A DNA stretch of 37,619 nt. Source: Spirochaetaceae bacterium (GTDB lineage: Bacteria > Spirochaetota > Spirochaetia > DSM-27196 > SLST01). The translations under genes were made by a program, and so were the position numbers. The stretch covers positions 1-37,619 of the forward strand of contig RECL01000266.1 of NCBI GenBank assembly GCA_007694025.1, written 5' to 3'. Within the stretch, counting starts at the first letter, position 1. Each line of letters begins with the position of its first letter. Of the stretch, positions 1 through 9,415 are shown piece after piece. The notes beneath the pieces are model-generated. The model saw only the letters and a program-made list of their open reading frames with translations. It was not told the origin of the DNA and did no database searches.

Positions 1-758
1 CGCTCGCCCTTGTGGTAGCCGATCGGGTACGCGGTGTCGTCGCCGACTTCGCTGTACAGCAGATCGAGCAGCCCGTTCTTGCTCTCGAACTTCTGCTTGC
101 CCAGGTAGAGCGACAGACCGCTGTTGAGGTACGCGTAGTTCCACAGCCGCTGCTCGATGAACTCGTGGTTGAACGTGAACTCACCGAAGATCTGTTCGTC
201 GGGCTCGAACTCGACGTACGTACCGTTCTTCTCGCTGCTCTTGCCCTTCTTCTCCGACACGAGCACGCCGCGCTCGAACCGCGCTTCGGCGTACCGGCCG
301 TCGCGGATCGCGACAACCCTGAACGCGCTCGACAGCGCGTTGACGGCCTTCGTTCCTACACCGTTGAGACCGACCGAGAACTGAAACACGTCGTCGTTGT
401 ACTTCGCGCCGGTGTTGATGATGCTGACGCATTCGACGACCTTGCCGAGCGGGATTCCGCGTCCGAAGTCGCGCACCTTCACCGTGCTCCCCGAGATGTC
501 GATCCGGATCGTCGATCCGGCGCCCATGATGTACTCGTCGACGCTGTTGTCGATCACTTCCTTCAGCAGGATATAGATCCCGTCGTCAAGGTTCGATCCA
601 TCACCAAGCCGACCGATGTACATCCCGGTACGCAGCCGGATGTGCTCGAGCGAACTGAGCGTCTTGATCTTGCTTTCGTCGTACGTTGCGGCGGCTGTGG
701 ATGACGCCGTATCCTGGACCTTACGGCGCGGTGCCGCGGCGGTTGCTCCCCTTCCCAT
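1..758 (-). CDS. parE: DNA topoisomerase IV subunit B / gyrase B-type ATPase subunit, N-terminal part (runs off window start)
   Basis: Manual translation of minus strand from ATG at 758: MGRGATAAAPRRKVQD...HIRLRTGMYIGRLGDGSNLDDGIYILLKEVIDNSVDEYIMGAG...VRDFGRGIPLGKVVECVSIINTGAKY...FSVGLNGVGTKAVNALS (GHKL ATPase motifs of type II topoisomerases). Open ORF to window edge, so absent from the ORF track. Confidence 0.88.
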   Translation of the reverse strand, partial: MGRGATAAAPRRKVQDTASSTAAATYDESKIKTLSSLEHIRLRTGMYIGRLGDGSNLDDGIYILLKEVIDNSVDEYIMGAGSTIRIDISGSTVKVRDFGRGIPLGKVVECVSIINTGAKYNDDVFQFSVGLNGVGTKAVNALSSAFRVVAIRDGRYAEARFERGVLVSEKKGKSSEKNGTYVEFEPDEQIFGEFTFNHEFIEQRLWNYAYLNSGLSLYLGKQKFESKNGLLDLLYSEVGDDTAYPIGYHKGE

Positions 759-807
759 TACAACCTCACCGTGACCTGCCTGCGAGAGGCGGGCTTTTGT
801 AAGCTAG

Positions 808-857
808 AGAGTACCACAGCGCACGGGCTTGATCAAATTGCCGCGGTAACCGACAAT
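808..857. promoter_or_regulatory. Divergent promoters sharing a palindromic -35 (TTGATCAA)
   Basis: Plus: TTGATC 829-834, N17, GACAAT 852-857. Minus: TTGATC 836..831, N17, TACTCT 813..808. Confidence 0.5.
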
Positions 858-862
858 CAGGC

Positions 863-1855
863 ATGGCAAGATCGTGCCGCGCGCGCGCGGCGGTATCGAT
901 GACGCGTCTCCTGGTTGCGGTTGTACTCGTCGTGGTCGCCGGCTGCGCGACGGTACCGCAGGCGCAGTTCGACGCGGCCGAGCAGCGGATCGCAGAACTC
1001 GAGGCGGAGAATACCGACCTGCGGGCGCGTCTGGCCGCCAACGAGCGCGCCCGCGACGCGCTCGTCGTCGATCTCAACCGGGCGAACAGCACGATCGCCG
1101 GCCTCCAGTCAGAACTGGAAGCGCTTGGTGCCGACCGTGCGCTCGCACTCGCGCAGCTTGGCAGCCTGCGCGAGGAACGCATCGAACTGATCGAACGGAT
1201 CGGATTGCTCGAGGACGAGGCAGTCGCGCTGCGCCTTGCCGCCGAGATAGAGAGCCCCCCGGAGGATTCGGCGAGCATCGCCCGATCACCCCAGGAACGC
1301 CTTACCGAAGCGCTCTCCGGGGGCGACGGGTTCAGACGCGTCGACCGGATCGGCCTTCAGAACGATCCGCGACTCGCGGCTCGCTTCGCGAATGCCGCGC
1401 CGGGAATAGCGGCCGACACGGCCGAAGACACGCCGCTGCTGTTCGACATAAGGCTCGACTACCGTCAGACCATTGTCTTCCTGACCATCCACGACCCGGC
1501 CGGCCGCGCACCGGAGCTTCGCGTCAACGTTCAGTACGTGTCGGATCGGGAACCGCTGCACATCCGCGCGGCGGTCCTGACTATCGAGGGGATCGACCCG
1601 GTCGCGCCGATCGAGCCGATCGTGCTATCTGAGCGAGTGATCCGAGAAACCGACGGGACGATTCTGCGCGAAGGTTTCGTCCTGCCGGCCGACCGGTCGA
1701 TCGTCGACCGGCTCGCGACGATCCTCACGGGTGGCCGATTCACGGTGACGATGCTCGGCACCACGCGCCAGGTCCAGCACCGACCGTCGACCGCCGAACG
1801 CGCAGCGATGTCGAACATCCTGTTCGCGTACCTCGACATCGGCGGCCTGCGTTAG
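863..1855 (+). CDS. Putative lipoprotein with N-terminal coiled coil
   Basis: Signal peptide and lipobox-like VVVAGC, then coiled coil AEQRIAELEAENTDLRARLAANER; start at 863 or 899 (MTRLLVAVVLVVVAGCATV). Confidence 0.75.
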   Translation: MARSCRARAAVSMTRLLVAVVLVVVAGCATVPQAQFDAAEQRIAELEAENTDLRARLAANERARDALVVDLNRANSTIAGLQSELEALGADRALALAQLGSLREERIELIERIGLLEDEAVALRLAAEIESPPEDSASIARSPQERLTEALSGGDGFRRVDRIGLQNDPRLAARFANAAPGIAADTAEDTPLLFDIRLDYRQTIVFLTIHDPAGRAPELRVNVQYVSDREPLHIRAAVLTIEGIDPVAPIEPIVLSERVIRETDGTILREGFVLPADRSIVDRLATILTGGRFTVTMLGTTRQVQHRPSTAERAAMSNILFAYLDIGGLR

Positions 1856-1877
1856 CCGGGCGGTTTGCGTTAGCCGG
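1848..1877. repeat. 18-bp-period direct repeat spanning both convergent stop codons
   Basis: TGCGTTAGCCGG at 1848 and 1866. Confidence 0.9.
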
Positions 1878-4380
1878 CTGCGACCGGCTCTTCCTGCTTC
1901 GCTTCGACGCGGCGCTTCTCACGGAAGCCGATCTTGCCGCTTCGCAACGTGACGACGATGTGACTACCCTCGCCGAATCGGGTGCGTAGCAGCTCCATCG
2001 CGAGCGGATCCTCGATCTCGCGCTGAATCGTCCGGCGAAGCGGTCGGGCGCCGAACTTCACGTCGTAGCCGACGTCGATCAGATGCTGCTTCGCCTTGCT
2101 CGTGACCTCGAGCACGATCTGCTTCTCCATCAACCTCTTCTGCACGTCCTCAAGCTCGATATCGAAGATCGACTCGACCTGGACGCGATTGAGGCTGTGA
2201 AACACGACGATCTCGTCGACGCGGTTGATGAACTCGGGACGGAAGAGTCGCTTCAGTTCGTTCATCGCGCTCGACTTGATGTCGCGGTAGTCCATGAGCC
2301 CTTCGAGCGTCTTGAACCCGACCGCCGAGTCCTGCGTGATCTCTCGCGCACCGGCGTTGCTCGTCATGATCAGAACCGTGTTGCGGAAACTCACCGTGTG
2401 GCCCAGGCTGTCCTGAAGCTGTCCTTCTTCAAGAACCTGCAGCAGGATGTTGAACACGTCGGGGTGCGCCTTTTCGATCTCATCGAACAGGACGACACTG
2501 TAGGGCTTGCGCCGGATTTTTTCGGTCAGCAAACCGCCCTCGTCGTAGCCGATGTAGCCCGGAGGTGCCCCGACGAGCCGGCTCACGTTGTGCTTCTCCA
2601 TGAAGTCCGACATGTCGATGCGAATCAGCGCGTCGTCGCTGCCGAACAGGAAGCGTGCGAGCGTCTTCGCGAGCAGTGTCTTGCCGACACCCGTCGGTCC
2701 AAGGAAGATGAACGACCCCATCGGGCGCTTCGGCGAAGAGAGTCCGGTGCGGCTGCGCCGGATCGAAGAGGAGATCGCCTCGATCGCCGGATCCTGTCCG
2801 ATCACGGTGCGGTGCAGTTCGTCCTCTATCTGGAGCAGCTTCTCGCTCTCGCTCTGCGCGATCCTTGACAACGGTATTCCGGTGATGTCTGAGAGCACGT
2901 ACTGGATGTCGTCGGAGTCGACGATGTTCTGCTCGGTCTTGAGCGTCACCTTCCACTCGCTCTTCATTTCTTCGACCTTGGTCTTCAGCTGCCGGACCTG
3001 GTCGCGAACAGCCGCTGCGCGCTCGTAGTTCTGCCCGTTGACCAGGCTGAGTTTTTCGGCGTTCAACCGCTCGATCTCCCGCTCGAGCTCGGCGAGTTCG
3101 GTAGGACGGACCGAGTTGTGGATCCGCTTGCGACTGCCGGCCTCGTCCATCAGATCGATCGCCTTGTCGGGAAGGAATCGGTCGGGCATGTAGCGCCTGG
3201 CGAGCGTCGCCGATACTTCGAGCGCACCCGGCGTGTACGAGACGTTGTGGTGCTCTTCGTAGCGCTCCTTGATCCCCTTGAGGATCTCAAGCGTCTGCTC
3301 GACCGTCGGCTCGTCGACGTAGATCGTCTGGAAGCGTCGTTCGAGCGCGGCGTCCTTTTCGACGTACTTCTTGTACTCGTTGAGCGTCGTCGCGCCGATG
3401 CACTGGATTTCGCCACGCGACAGCGCGGGCTTGAGCATGTTGCTCGCGTCGATCGCACCCTCGGCACCACCGGCGCCAATGATCGTGTGCAGCTCGTCTA
3501 TGAACAGTACGATGTTTCCGGCGGTGATGATCTCCTTCATCACGCGCTTGAGGCGCTCCTCGAACTCGCCGCGGTACTTCGTGCCGGCGATCAGCGATGC
3601 CAGGTCGAGCGTCATCACGCGCTTGCCGATCAGAACCTCCGGCGCGGTGCCGTCGACGATGCTCTGCGCGAGACCTTCGACGATCGCGGTCTTGCCTACT
3701 CCGGGCTCACCGATGAGAACCGGGTTGTTCTTGGTACGTCGCGCAAGGATCTGGATTACGCGCTGGATCTCTTTCGCGCGCCCGACAACGGGGTCGAGCT
3801 TGTCCTCGCGCGCGTACTGCGTCAGATCGCGGGAGAACTCATCGAGCGTCGGCGTCGTCTTCTTGTTCGCACCGACCGTCGTGGACGCCTTGCGCTTGGC
3901 CTGCGCGGTTCGCGTGGCTGGAGCGGTGGCGGTCGTCTGCGTCGAACCGCTGAGATCGGAGATCAGCTCGCGGAGCGTTTCCACGGTGCACCCGTGTTCC
4001 CCAAGAAACCGGGCGGTCACGCTGTCGGCTTCGCGCGAGCACGCGAGCAGAAGGTGTTCGGTGCCGATGTACTCGTGGCCCAGGTTGCGGGCCTCTTCGG
4101 CGCTGTCTTCCAGAACCTTCTTGCCGCGCGAACTAGGCGGTACGTCGCCCAGGATGAACCCGCCGCGCTTGCGTGGAATCTCCTTCTCGATGTCGATCTG
4201 CATCCGTGCGGGGTCGATCCCGGCCCGCTCGAGCGCCTTGTACCCGAGCCCACCGCCCTCCTTCAGGAGGGCAAGCATGATGTGCTCCGGAAGCAGCTGA
4301 TCGGAGTGGAAGCGCTTGGCCTCATCCTGCGCGAGTATCGTCAGAACCTTTTGAGCGCGTTGTGTCAAACCCTTGAACAT
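1870..4380 (-). CDS. clpC: ATP-dependent Clp protease ATP-binding subunit ClpC
   Basis: [39 protein letters not shown]; Walker A GEPGVGKT and [11 protein letters not shown]-like linker; start trimmed from ORF 4761 to ATG at 4380. Confidence 0.95.
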   Translation of the reverse strand: MFKGLTQRAQKVLTILAQDEAKRFHSDQLLPEHIMLALLKEGGGLGYKALERAGIDPARMQIDIEKEIPRKRGGFILGDVPPSSRGKKVLEDSAEEARNLGHEYIGTEHLLLACSREADSVTARFLGEHGCTVETLRELISDLSGSTQTTATAPATRTAQAKRKASTTVGANKKTTPTLDEFSRDLTQYAREDKLDPVVGRAKEIQRVIQILARRTKNNPVLIGEPGVGKTAIVEGLAQSIVDGTAPEVLIGKRVMTLDLASLIAGTKYRGEFEERLKRVMKEIITAGNIVLFIDELHTIIGAGGAEGAIDASNMLKPALSRGEIQCIGATTLNEYKKYVEKDAALERRFQTIYVDEPTVEQTLEILKGIKERYEEHHNVSYTPGALEVSATLARRYMPDRFLPDKAIDLMDEAGSRKRIHNSVRPTELAELEREIERLNAEKLSLVNGQNYERAAAVRDQVRQLKTKVEEMKSEWKVTLKTEQNIVDSDDIQYVLSDITGIPLSRIAQSESEKLLQIEDELHRTVIGQDPAIEAISSSIRRSRTGLSSPKRPMGSFIFLGPTGVGKTLLAKTLARFLFGSDDALIRIDMSDFMEKHNVSRLVGAPPGYIGYDEGGLLTEKIRRKPYSVVLFDEIEKAHPDVFNILLQVLEEGQLQDSLGHTVSFRNTVLIMTSNAGAREITQDSAVGFKTLEGLMDYRDIKSSAMNELKRLFRPEFINRVDEIVVFHSLNRVQVESIFDIELEDVQKRLMEKQIVLEVTSKAKQHLIDVGYDVKFGARPLRRTIQREIEDPLAMELLRTRFGEGSHIVVTLRSGKIGFREKRRVEAKQEEPVAAG

Positions 4381-4393
4381 AAACCCTCCCAGC

Positions 4394-5461
4394 TCAATGA
4401 GCGTGGCAGTCGGCGAGCAGCTCGCGAACGACGCTCGCACGGACCTCGTCGGTGTCTGTATCGTCCTCTCCCGATTCCGGTCGACGCGGTCCCCGACTAC
4501 CACTAATATGGCTATCCTTGCCCAGAAAAAAAAGGGTTGCCAAAAGAGCAGGAGAATAGCCGCCGAAGAGTCCGGCGACGGAAGCGAAGCGCAGGTCGCT
4601 CGCAAGGAGCGCGGTCTGCTCGCGCGAGAGCGTTTCGCTGGTCTGCAGTTCATGGTGCGCGCGTTCGGCGCGCTCGCGGATCTCATCGGCCTGCGTTGCG
4701 GCAATCTGGTCGCGCGCGCGGCGTTCGAGCGCGACGAGCCGCCGGGCGCACGCGTCGACACGCTCGACGATCGCCGATTCGTCGAGCCCGAAGGTGATCC
4801 GGTTACGAAGCACGAACAGGCCGCTACGCGGAGCAGCCATGCTCGGCATTTCGCAGCCGATACGGCCGAGTCGACCGAGAATCCGGCCGATCCGTTTCCG
4901 ACTCAGAAGCCCGGGGAGGTGCAGCACGACCGACGCACGAAGCGCGGTACCGACTTCGGCGATTCGCGACGACAGATACCCGAGGTCCATCGAAACCGCG
5001 TAGTGGAGCGACTCTTCGAGCCGGATATCCGCATCGACCACGCGCTGCACGCAGGCGGTTACCGCGCGTCCCGGCGCGGTACACAGCAGTCGCAGGTGGT
5101 CTTCTCCGCCGACCACCGCGACGAACCGCTCGTCTGACGACAGGAAGACCGAATCGGCCTGCGTACCGTCGACGATTCCTCGCTCCGCGAGCCTGATTCG
5201 ATCGCTGTCGCAGATCGATCGGTCGGTCAGCAGGGTGTACGGCTCCCCGAAAAGCTCTGTTGCGGTCGCGCGAAGCACGGTGTCGACCGTCTCAAGCGCG
5301 TCGCGATACCCGCAGGTCGGCTCGGCGTCGAGAAAAGGATACCCCGACAGGTTGCGCGCGACCTGCACCCGCGACGCGATCGCGACGTCGGAGTCGGTCG
5401 CATCGTCACAGACCCACGGTACGGCCGGCGGAAGCGGCGTACTTCGCGTAGTCACGGTCAC
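4394..5461 (-). CDS. mcsB: McsB-like protein arginine kinase family protein (active-site motifs divergent)
   Basis: ASRVQVARNLSGYPF, VGGEDHLRLL, EVGTALRASVVLHLPGL; located between mcsA-like and clpC genes. Confidence 0.85.
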   Translation of the reverse strand: MTVTTRSTPLPPAVPWVCDDATDSDVAIASRVQVARNLSGYPFLDAEPTCGYRDALETVDTVLRATATELFGEPYTLLTDRSICDSDRIRLAERGIVDGTQADSVFLSSDERFVAVVGGEDHLRLLCTAPGRAVTACVQRVVDADIRLEESLHYAVSMDLGYLSSRIAEVGTALRASVVLHLPGLLSRKRIGRILGRLGRIGCEMPSMAAPRSGLFVLRNRITFGLDESAIVERVDACARRLVALERRARDQIAATQADEIRERAERAHHELQTSETLSREQTALLASDLRFASVAGLFGGYSPALLATLFFLGKDSHISGSRGPRRPESGEDDTDTDEVRASVVRELLADCHAH

Positions 5462-5958
5462 CGCTCTCCCGGGTCGGTCAGACGATCGCGAATCCGGGCG
5501 GCGCGCTCGTAGTCTTCGTGGTCGACGGCGTCGCGCAGCTCCTCGAGTCGGGTTTCACGGTCGATCAGCAGACCGCGGTACACCTCGACACGCCGCGGCA
5601 GACGCCCGCGGTGCACGATCTGGGGCTCTCCACCCGAGTGCGCGCCGCAGCTGTGCGTCAGCAGCTCGTAGATCTGGCTCCGGTACGTGTGGTAGCAATC
5701 GGGGCAGCCGACGGCGCCTCGCTCGCGAATCTGTCGGAACGACGTGCCGCAGCTGCAGCTCGTGGCCGCCTGCGTCGCGATGAGACCGCTCAGGAGCTCG
5801 CGAACGGTCGGCCCGTAGGTCGGATCTCCCGGTGTCACGCCGAGCGCCTCCGCACAACGCGCGCACAGCCACAGCTCATCGTATTCGCTTCCCCGCGTCT
5901 GGTAGGTCTGGACCCAACCGGGTCCTTCCCCACAGACGTCGCACTGCCTGCCACTCAT
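5458..5958 (-). CDS. mcsA: McsA-like protein (zinc-binding cysteines plus UVR motif)
   Basis: CDVCGEGP...LCARCAEAL...CSCGTSFRQIRERGAVGCPDCYHTY and C-terminal RLEELRDAVDHEDYERAARIRDRL; 4-nt overlap with mcsB. Confidence 0.85.
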   Translation of the reverse strand: MSGRQCDVCGEGPGWVQTYQTRGSEYDELWLCARCAEALGVTPGDPTYGPTVRELLSGLIATQAATSCSCGTSFRQIRERGAVGCPDCYHTYRSQIYELLTHSCGAHSGGEPQIVHRGRLPRRVEVYRGLLIDRETRLEELRDAVDHEDYERAARIRDRLTDPGER

Positions 5959-6029
5959 CGACTCTATAGTAGCAAAAAGCCGAACTCTCTGCTCGCGCTT
6001 TCCCACGGGCTCGCAGAAAAAGGGGCAGA

Positions 6030-7325
6030 TCAGCTCCCGCCGGCCGGCTCCCCCGGTTCGAGCCGCGCGACTCCGAGTCGGTCGGCGAGCACGCGTGGCA
6101 GCACGACCGATCCATCGGACTGCTGCCCCTGCTCGACAATAGCGGGCAGGATGCGGCTGGTCGCAAGACCGCTCGCGTTCAGCGAGTGAACGTACTCGAT
6201 CCGGCGATCGCCCCGTCTGAACCGGATATTGCCGCGTCGAGCCTGGTAATCAGCGGCGTTCGACGCCGAACTGACCTCTTTGTACTCGCCCATGCTCGGT
6301 ATCCAGACTTCGATGTCGTACGTCTTGGCCATCGCCGCCGAAGCGTCGCCGGCGGCAAGCCTGCTGACGCGATAGTGAAGACCAAGCCCCTGCACGAGCG
6401 CCTCTGCCTTCGCGATCAGCTCGTCGAGCGCGGTCTCTGAGGTTTCGGGCGTCGTGAACTGGAACATCTCGACCTTGTTGAACTGGTGTCCGCGGATCAT
6501 CCCGCGCTCCTGCGCGCGGTAGCTGCCGGCCTCCTTGCGATAGCACGGCGTGTAGGCGAAGTACTTGCTCGGCAGCTCGTCCTCTGAAAGGATCTCGTCG
6601 CGGTGGAAGTTGATCAGAGCGGTCTCCGCGGTCGGAAGGATGAAGTGCGTGAACGAATCGTCGTCACCGCGTAGCTGAAAGACGTCGTCCTCGAACTTCG
6701 GGAACTGGCCCGCGGTGAACCCGCACTGGTACGTGAGCAGGTGCGGGGGGAGGATGAACTCGTATCCATCGGCCAGGTGCGTATCGATGAAATAGCTCAG
6801 AAGCGCCCACTCCAGCCGCGACCCGATCCCGCGGTAGAGCCAGAAGCCGTTTCCGCCCATCTTGACGCCGCGCTCGTAGTCGACAAGGCCAAGCGACGTG
6901 ACGAGCGACACGTGATCGAGCGGTTCGAACGCAAACGACGGCTTGTCGCCCCACGTCCGGAGCACTTCGTTCGCCTCCTTGCCGCCGGCAGGGACGTCGT
7001 CGGAGGGAAGGTTCGGCAGCCGGGCAAGCTCGTCGTGTATCGCGTCGTCCAGAACCCGGATCTCGGCGTCCATCGACTTGATCGTCGCGGATACCTCCTT
7101 CATCTCGGCGAGCAGACCGTCGACGTCTTCGCCCGCCTTCTTGAGGACGGGTATATCTGCGGAGACCTGATTCCGTCGAGCCTTCAGGGCTTCGACCGAC
7201 GTTACAAACTCGCGGCGCTTTGCGTCGTTGGCAACCAGCCGGGACAGGTCGACGTGCTCCATGCGCTTGCGAAGCGCCGCTTCCACGGCTGGCCGGTTGG
7301 TTCGGATCAGGTTCAGGTCAAGCAT
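6030..7325 (-). CDS. serS: Seryl-tRNA synthetase
   Basis: MLDLNLIRTNRPAVEAALRKR; class II motifs YRKEAGSYRAQERGMIRGHQFNKVEMFQF and KEVSSASNAADYQARRGNIRFR. Confidence 0.95.
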   Translation of the reverse strand: MLDLNLIRTNRPAVEAALRKRMEHVDLSRLVANDAKRREFVTSVEALKARRNQVSADIPVLKKAGEDVDGLLAEMKEVSATIKSMDAEIRVLDDAIHDELARLPNLPSDDVPAGGKEANEVLRTWGDKPSFAFEPLDHVSLVTSLGLVDYERGVKMGGNGFWLYRGIGSRLEWALLSYFIDTHLADGYEFILPPHLLTYQCGFTAGQFPKFEDDVFQLRGDDDSFTHFILPTAETALINFHRDEILSEDELPSKYFAYTPCYRKEAGSYRAQERGMIRGHQFNKVEMFQFTTPETSETALDELIAKAEALVQGLGLHYRVSRLAAGDASAAMAKTYDIEVWIPSMGEYKEVSSASNAADYQARRGNIRFRRGDRRIEYVHSLNASGLATSRILPAIVEQGQQSDGSVVLPRVLADRLGVARLEPGEPAGGS

Positions 7326-7373
7326 TGGTACTCCGGCCCACAGCATATCGAAGCGCAGCGCGGCCGTCCATGC

Positions 7374-8729
7374 TCAGTGCTTGCGCAACACCTCCAGCGG
7401 CCGGATCCGCGACGCGCGCTGCGCGGGAAACCACGCGGCAGCGGTCGACAGCAGGATCGTAAGGAACGCGACGAGCAGCACGTCGGCAAACCGGATCGCG
7501 ATCGGAATGTGCTCGATGTAGAACTCGGGCGACAGGAGTTCGATCGTACCGCCGGGCAGGTCGACGAGCGGAGCGATAATCCATCGGGCAGCCGACGCCG
7601 ACGCGTTCAGCACCCACTCGATCCCGTAGAGCACTTCGTTGATGTTCACCGCGACCAACAGGCCGACCGACAGACCAACGGCCGCGCCGAGCGTCCCGAG
7701 CACGAAGCCGCAGACGATGAACACGCGCCGGATCGCCCCGGGGGAGGCACCCATGCTCTTGAGAACCGCGATCTCCTCCTGCTTCTCGAGTACGAGCATC
7801 ACAAGCGTCGACGAGATGTTGACCGCGGCGACCACGACGATCAGAACCATGATGAACACGAGAAGATCCTTCGTGGTCTTGAAGCTCATGAACTGCGCGC
7901 GGTTCGACTCGAACCACGTCACGACGCGAAACCGGTCGCCGAACAGCGTGCGAAGCTCGGTGAGCGCCGCCTGCGCGCGCTCGCGGTCGGCCCGCGCTCG
8001 TGAAGAGAAGATCGGGTTCGGAAGGTCGAGCGGCGAGTCCATCTTGACGCCGACGATCAGCCGCGAGCTCTCTTCGGGCAGGATAGCCGTTCCGCGGTCG
8101 AACGGTATGAAGACCCACAGCCGATCGAGGTCCGCGTACCCGGCCGACACGATCCCCCGAACGACGAAGGAGCTGCTGCGCGGCAGGAATCTGCCCGATG
8201 CGAGCTGCCGCGCGGTCAGGATCCGCACGGTGTCACCAACCGTGACATCGAGCCGACGCGCAACGTACTCTCCCACGACGATGCTGTCCGGCGAATCGAG
8301 ATCCCACGCGCCCGACCGGACCTCCAGGTAGCGACGCAGCCCGGGATCGCGCGCGTACAGGTCGGGCTCGACCGCCCTGATCGTGACGGCGGTTCGCGTG
8401 TCGGCCCCGGCCGCCAGACCGATTCCCTGGCGTTCGGCGACGACGAGCCGTACACCATCGACCGACCGGGCTGAGGCGAGTGACGAGTCAAGCCCGTCGA
8501 AGGCGCCCGGCGACCGGGAGATACCCTGGATATGGTAGCTTCCGGTCTCCAGGTAGCGCGTCGTGATGCCGGCGATCATCCCGTCGGCCACCTGGAGCAC
8601 GACGACAAGCGGTATCAGACTGAGACCGACGCCGATCACGCCGCCGCGCGTTCGTCGCGAAAATACGCTGACTCGACGACCGCCGAACAGAAAGCGGCGT
8701 GCGAGCGCGATCGTGGCTCGTACGGTCAT
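7374..8729 (-). CDS. LolC/LolE-like ABC transporter permease
   Basis: FtsX/MacB-type topology; adjacent to LolD-like ATPase; 4-nt overlap with it. Confidence 0.85.
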   Translation of the reverse strand: MTVRATIALARRFLFGGRRVSVFSRRTRGGVIGVGLSLIPLVVVLQVADGMIAGITTRYLETGSYHIQGISRSPGAFDGLDSSLASARSVDGVRLVVAERQGIGLAAGADTRTAVTIRAVEPDLYARDPGLRRYLEVRSGAWDLDSPDSIVVGEYVARRLDVTVGDTVRILTARQLASGRFLPRSSSFVVRGIVSAGYADLDRLWVFIPFDRGTAILPEESSRLIVGVKMDSPLDLPNPIFSSRARADRERAQAALTELRTLFGDRFRVVTWFESNRAQFMSFKTTKDLLVFIMVLIVVVAAVNISSTLVMLVLEKQEEIAVLKSMGASPGAIRRVFIVCGFVLGTLGAAVGLSVGLLVAVNINEVLYGIEWVLNASASAARWIIAPLVDLPGGTIELLSPEFYIEHIPIAIRFADVLLVAFLTILLSTAAAWFPAQRASRIRPLEVLRKH

Positions 8730-9415
8730 GCCGGCCCGGGCGCCCCTCTCCCAAGCACTCCCCGCTCGAGCACGTAGCGCGAATCGCCAAGCGCCGACAG
8801 CCGCTCATCGTGGGTTACCAGAACGAGCGTCGTCGCGTGCTCGCGAACAACCGTGAACAGAACTTCTTCGACGAGGGCGCTGTTGGCCGCGTCCAGGTTG
8901 CCCGTTGGCTCATCTGCAAGCAGCAGCCTCGGGTTGTTGATCAGCGCCCGGGCGAGCGCCGCGCGCTGGCGTTCACCGCCTGATAGCTGCGACGGAAAGT
9001 GGTGGAGCCGCTCCGACAGCCCGACTTCACCGAGCAGCTGCTCTGCGCGCTCCACTGCGTCGGCGCGCGGCTGTCCGCGCATGAACGCCGGGAGCATCAC
9101 GTTCTCAAGCGCCGTGAAGTCCTTCAGCAGGTGATGAAACTGGAAGATCAGACCCAGACTCGTGCTGCGATAGTCGGTAAGCTCGTCCTCCGACATCGCG
9201 TCCACGCGGTAGCCGCATGACTCGATCGTACCGGAGGAGACGCGGTCGAGCCCTCCAATCAGGTTCAGTAACGTGCTTTTACCGCTACCCGACGCACCGG
9301 TGACGACGTGTATACCGGCCTCGGAGAGCTCAAGATCGACGGTGTCCAGGACCCTGATCGTGGACTCCCCGCTCGCGTATTCCTTGGTGACCGACTTCAG
9401 CGCGACAATGCTCAT
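8726..9415 (-). CDS. LolD-like ABC transporter ATP-binding protein
   Basis: Walker A GASGSGKS, signature LSGGERQRAALARAL, LLLADEPTGNLD. Confidence 0.92.
   Translation of the reverse strand: MSIVALKSVTKEYASGESTIRVLDTVDLELSEAGIHVVTGASGSGKSTLLNLIGGLDRVSSGTIESCGYRVDAMSEDELTDYRSTSLGLIFQFHHLLKDFTALENVMLPAFMRGQPRADAVERAEQLLGEVGLSERLHHFPSQLSGGERQRAALARALINNPRLLLADEPTGNLDAANSALVEEVLFTVVREHATTLVLVTHDERLSALGDSRYVLERGVLGRGAPGPA

Noticed and set aside
3118-4506. 462-aa plus-strand ORF opposite clpC
   Set aside because: Antisense to a strongly supported ClpC; composition (Arg/Asp/Leu rich) is typical of high-GC shadow frames, with no recognisable motif.
4381-4761. N-terminal 127 aa of the listed ClpC ORF
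   Set aside because: Canonical ClpC N-terminus starts at ATG 4380; the extension overlaps mcsB out of frame.
6741-8003. 420-aa plus-strand ORF opposite serS and a permease gene
   Set aside because: Antisense shadow ORF crossing two well-supported genes; low-complexity charged protein.
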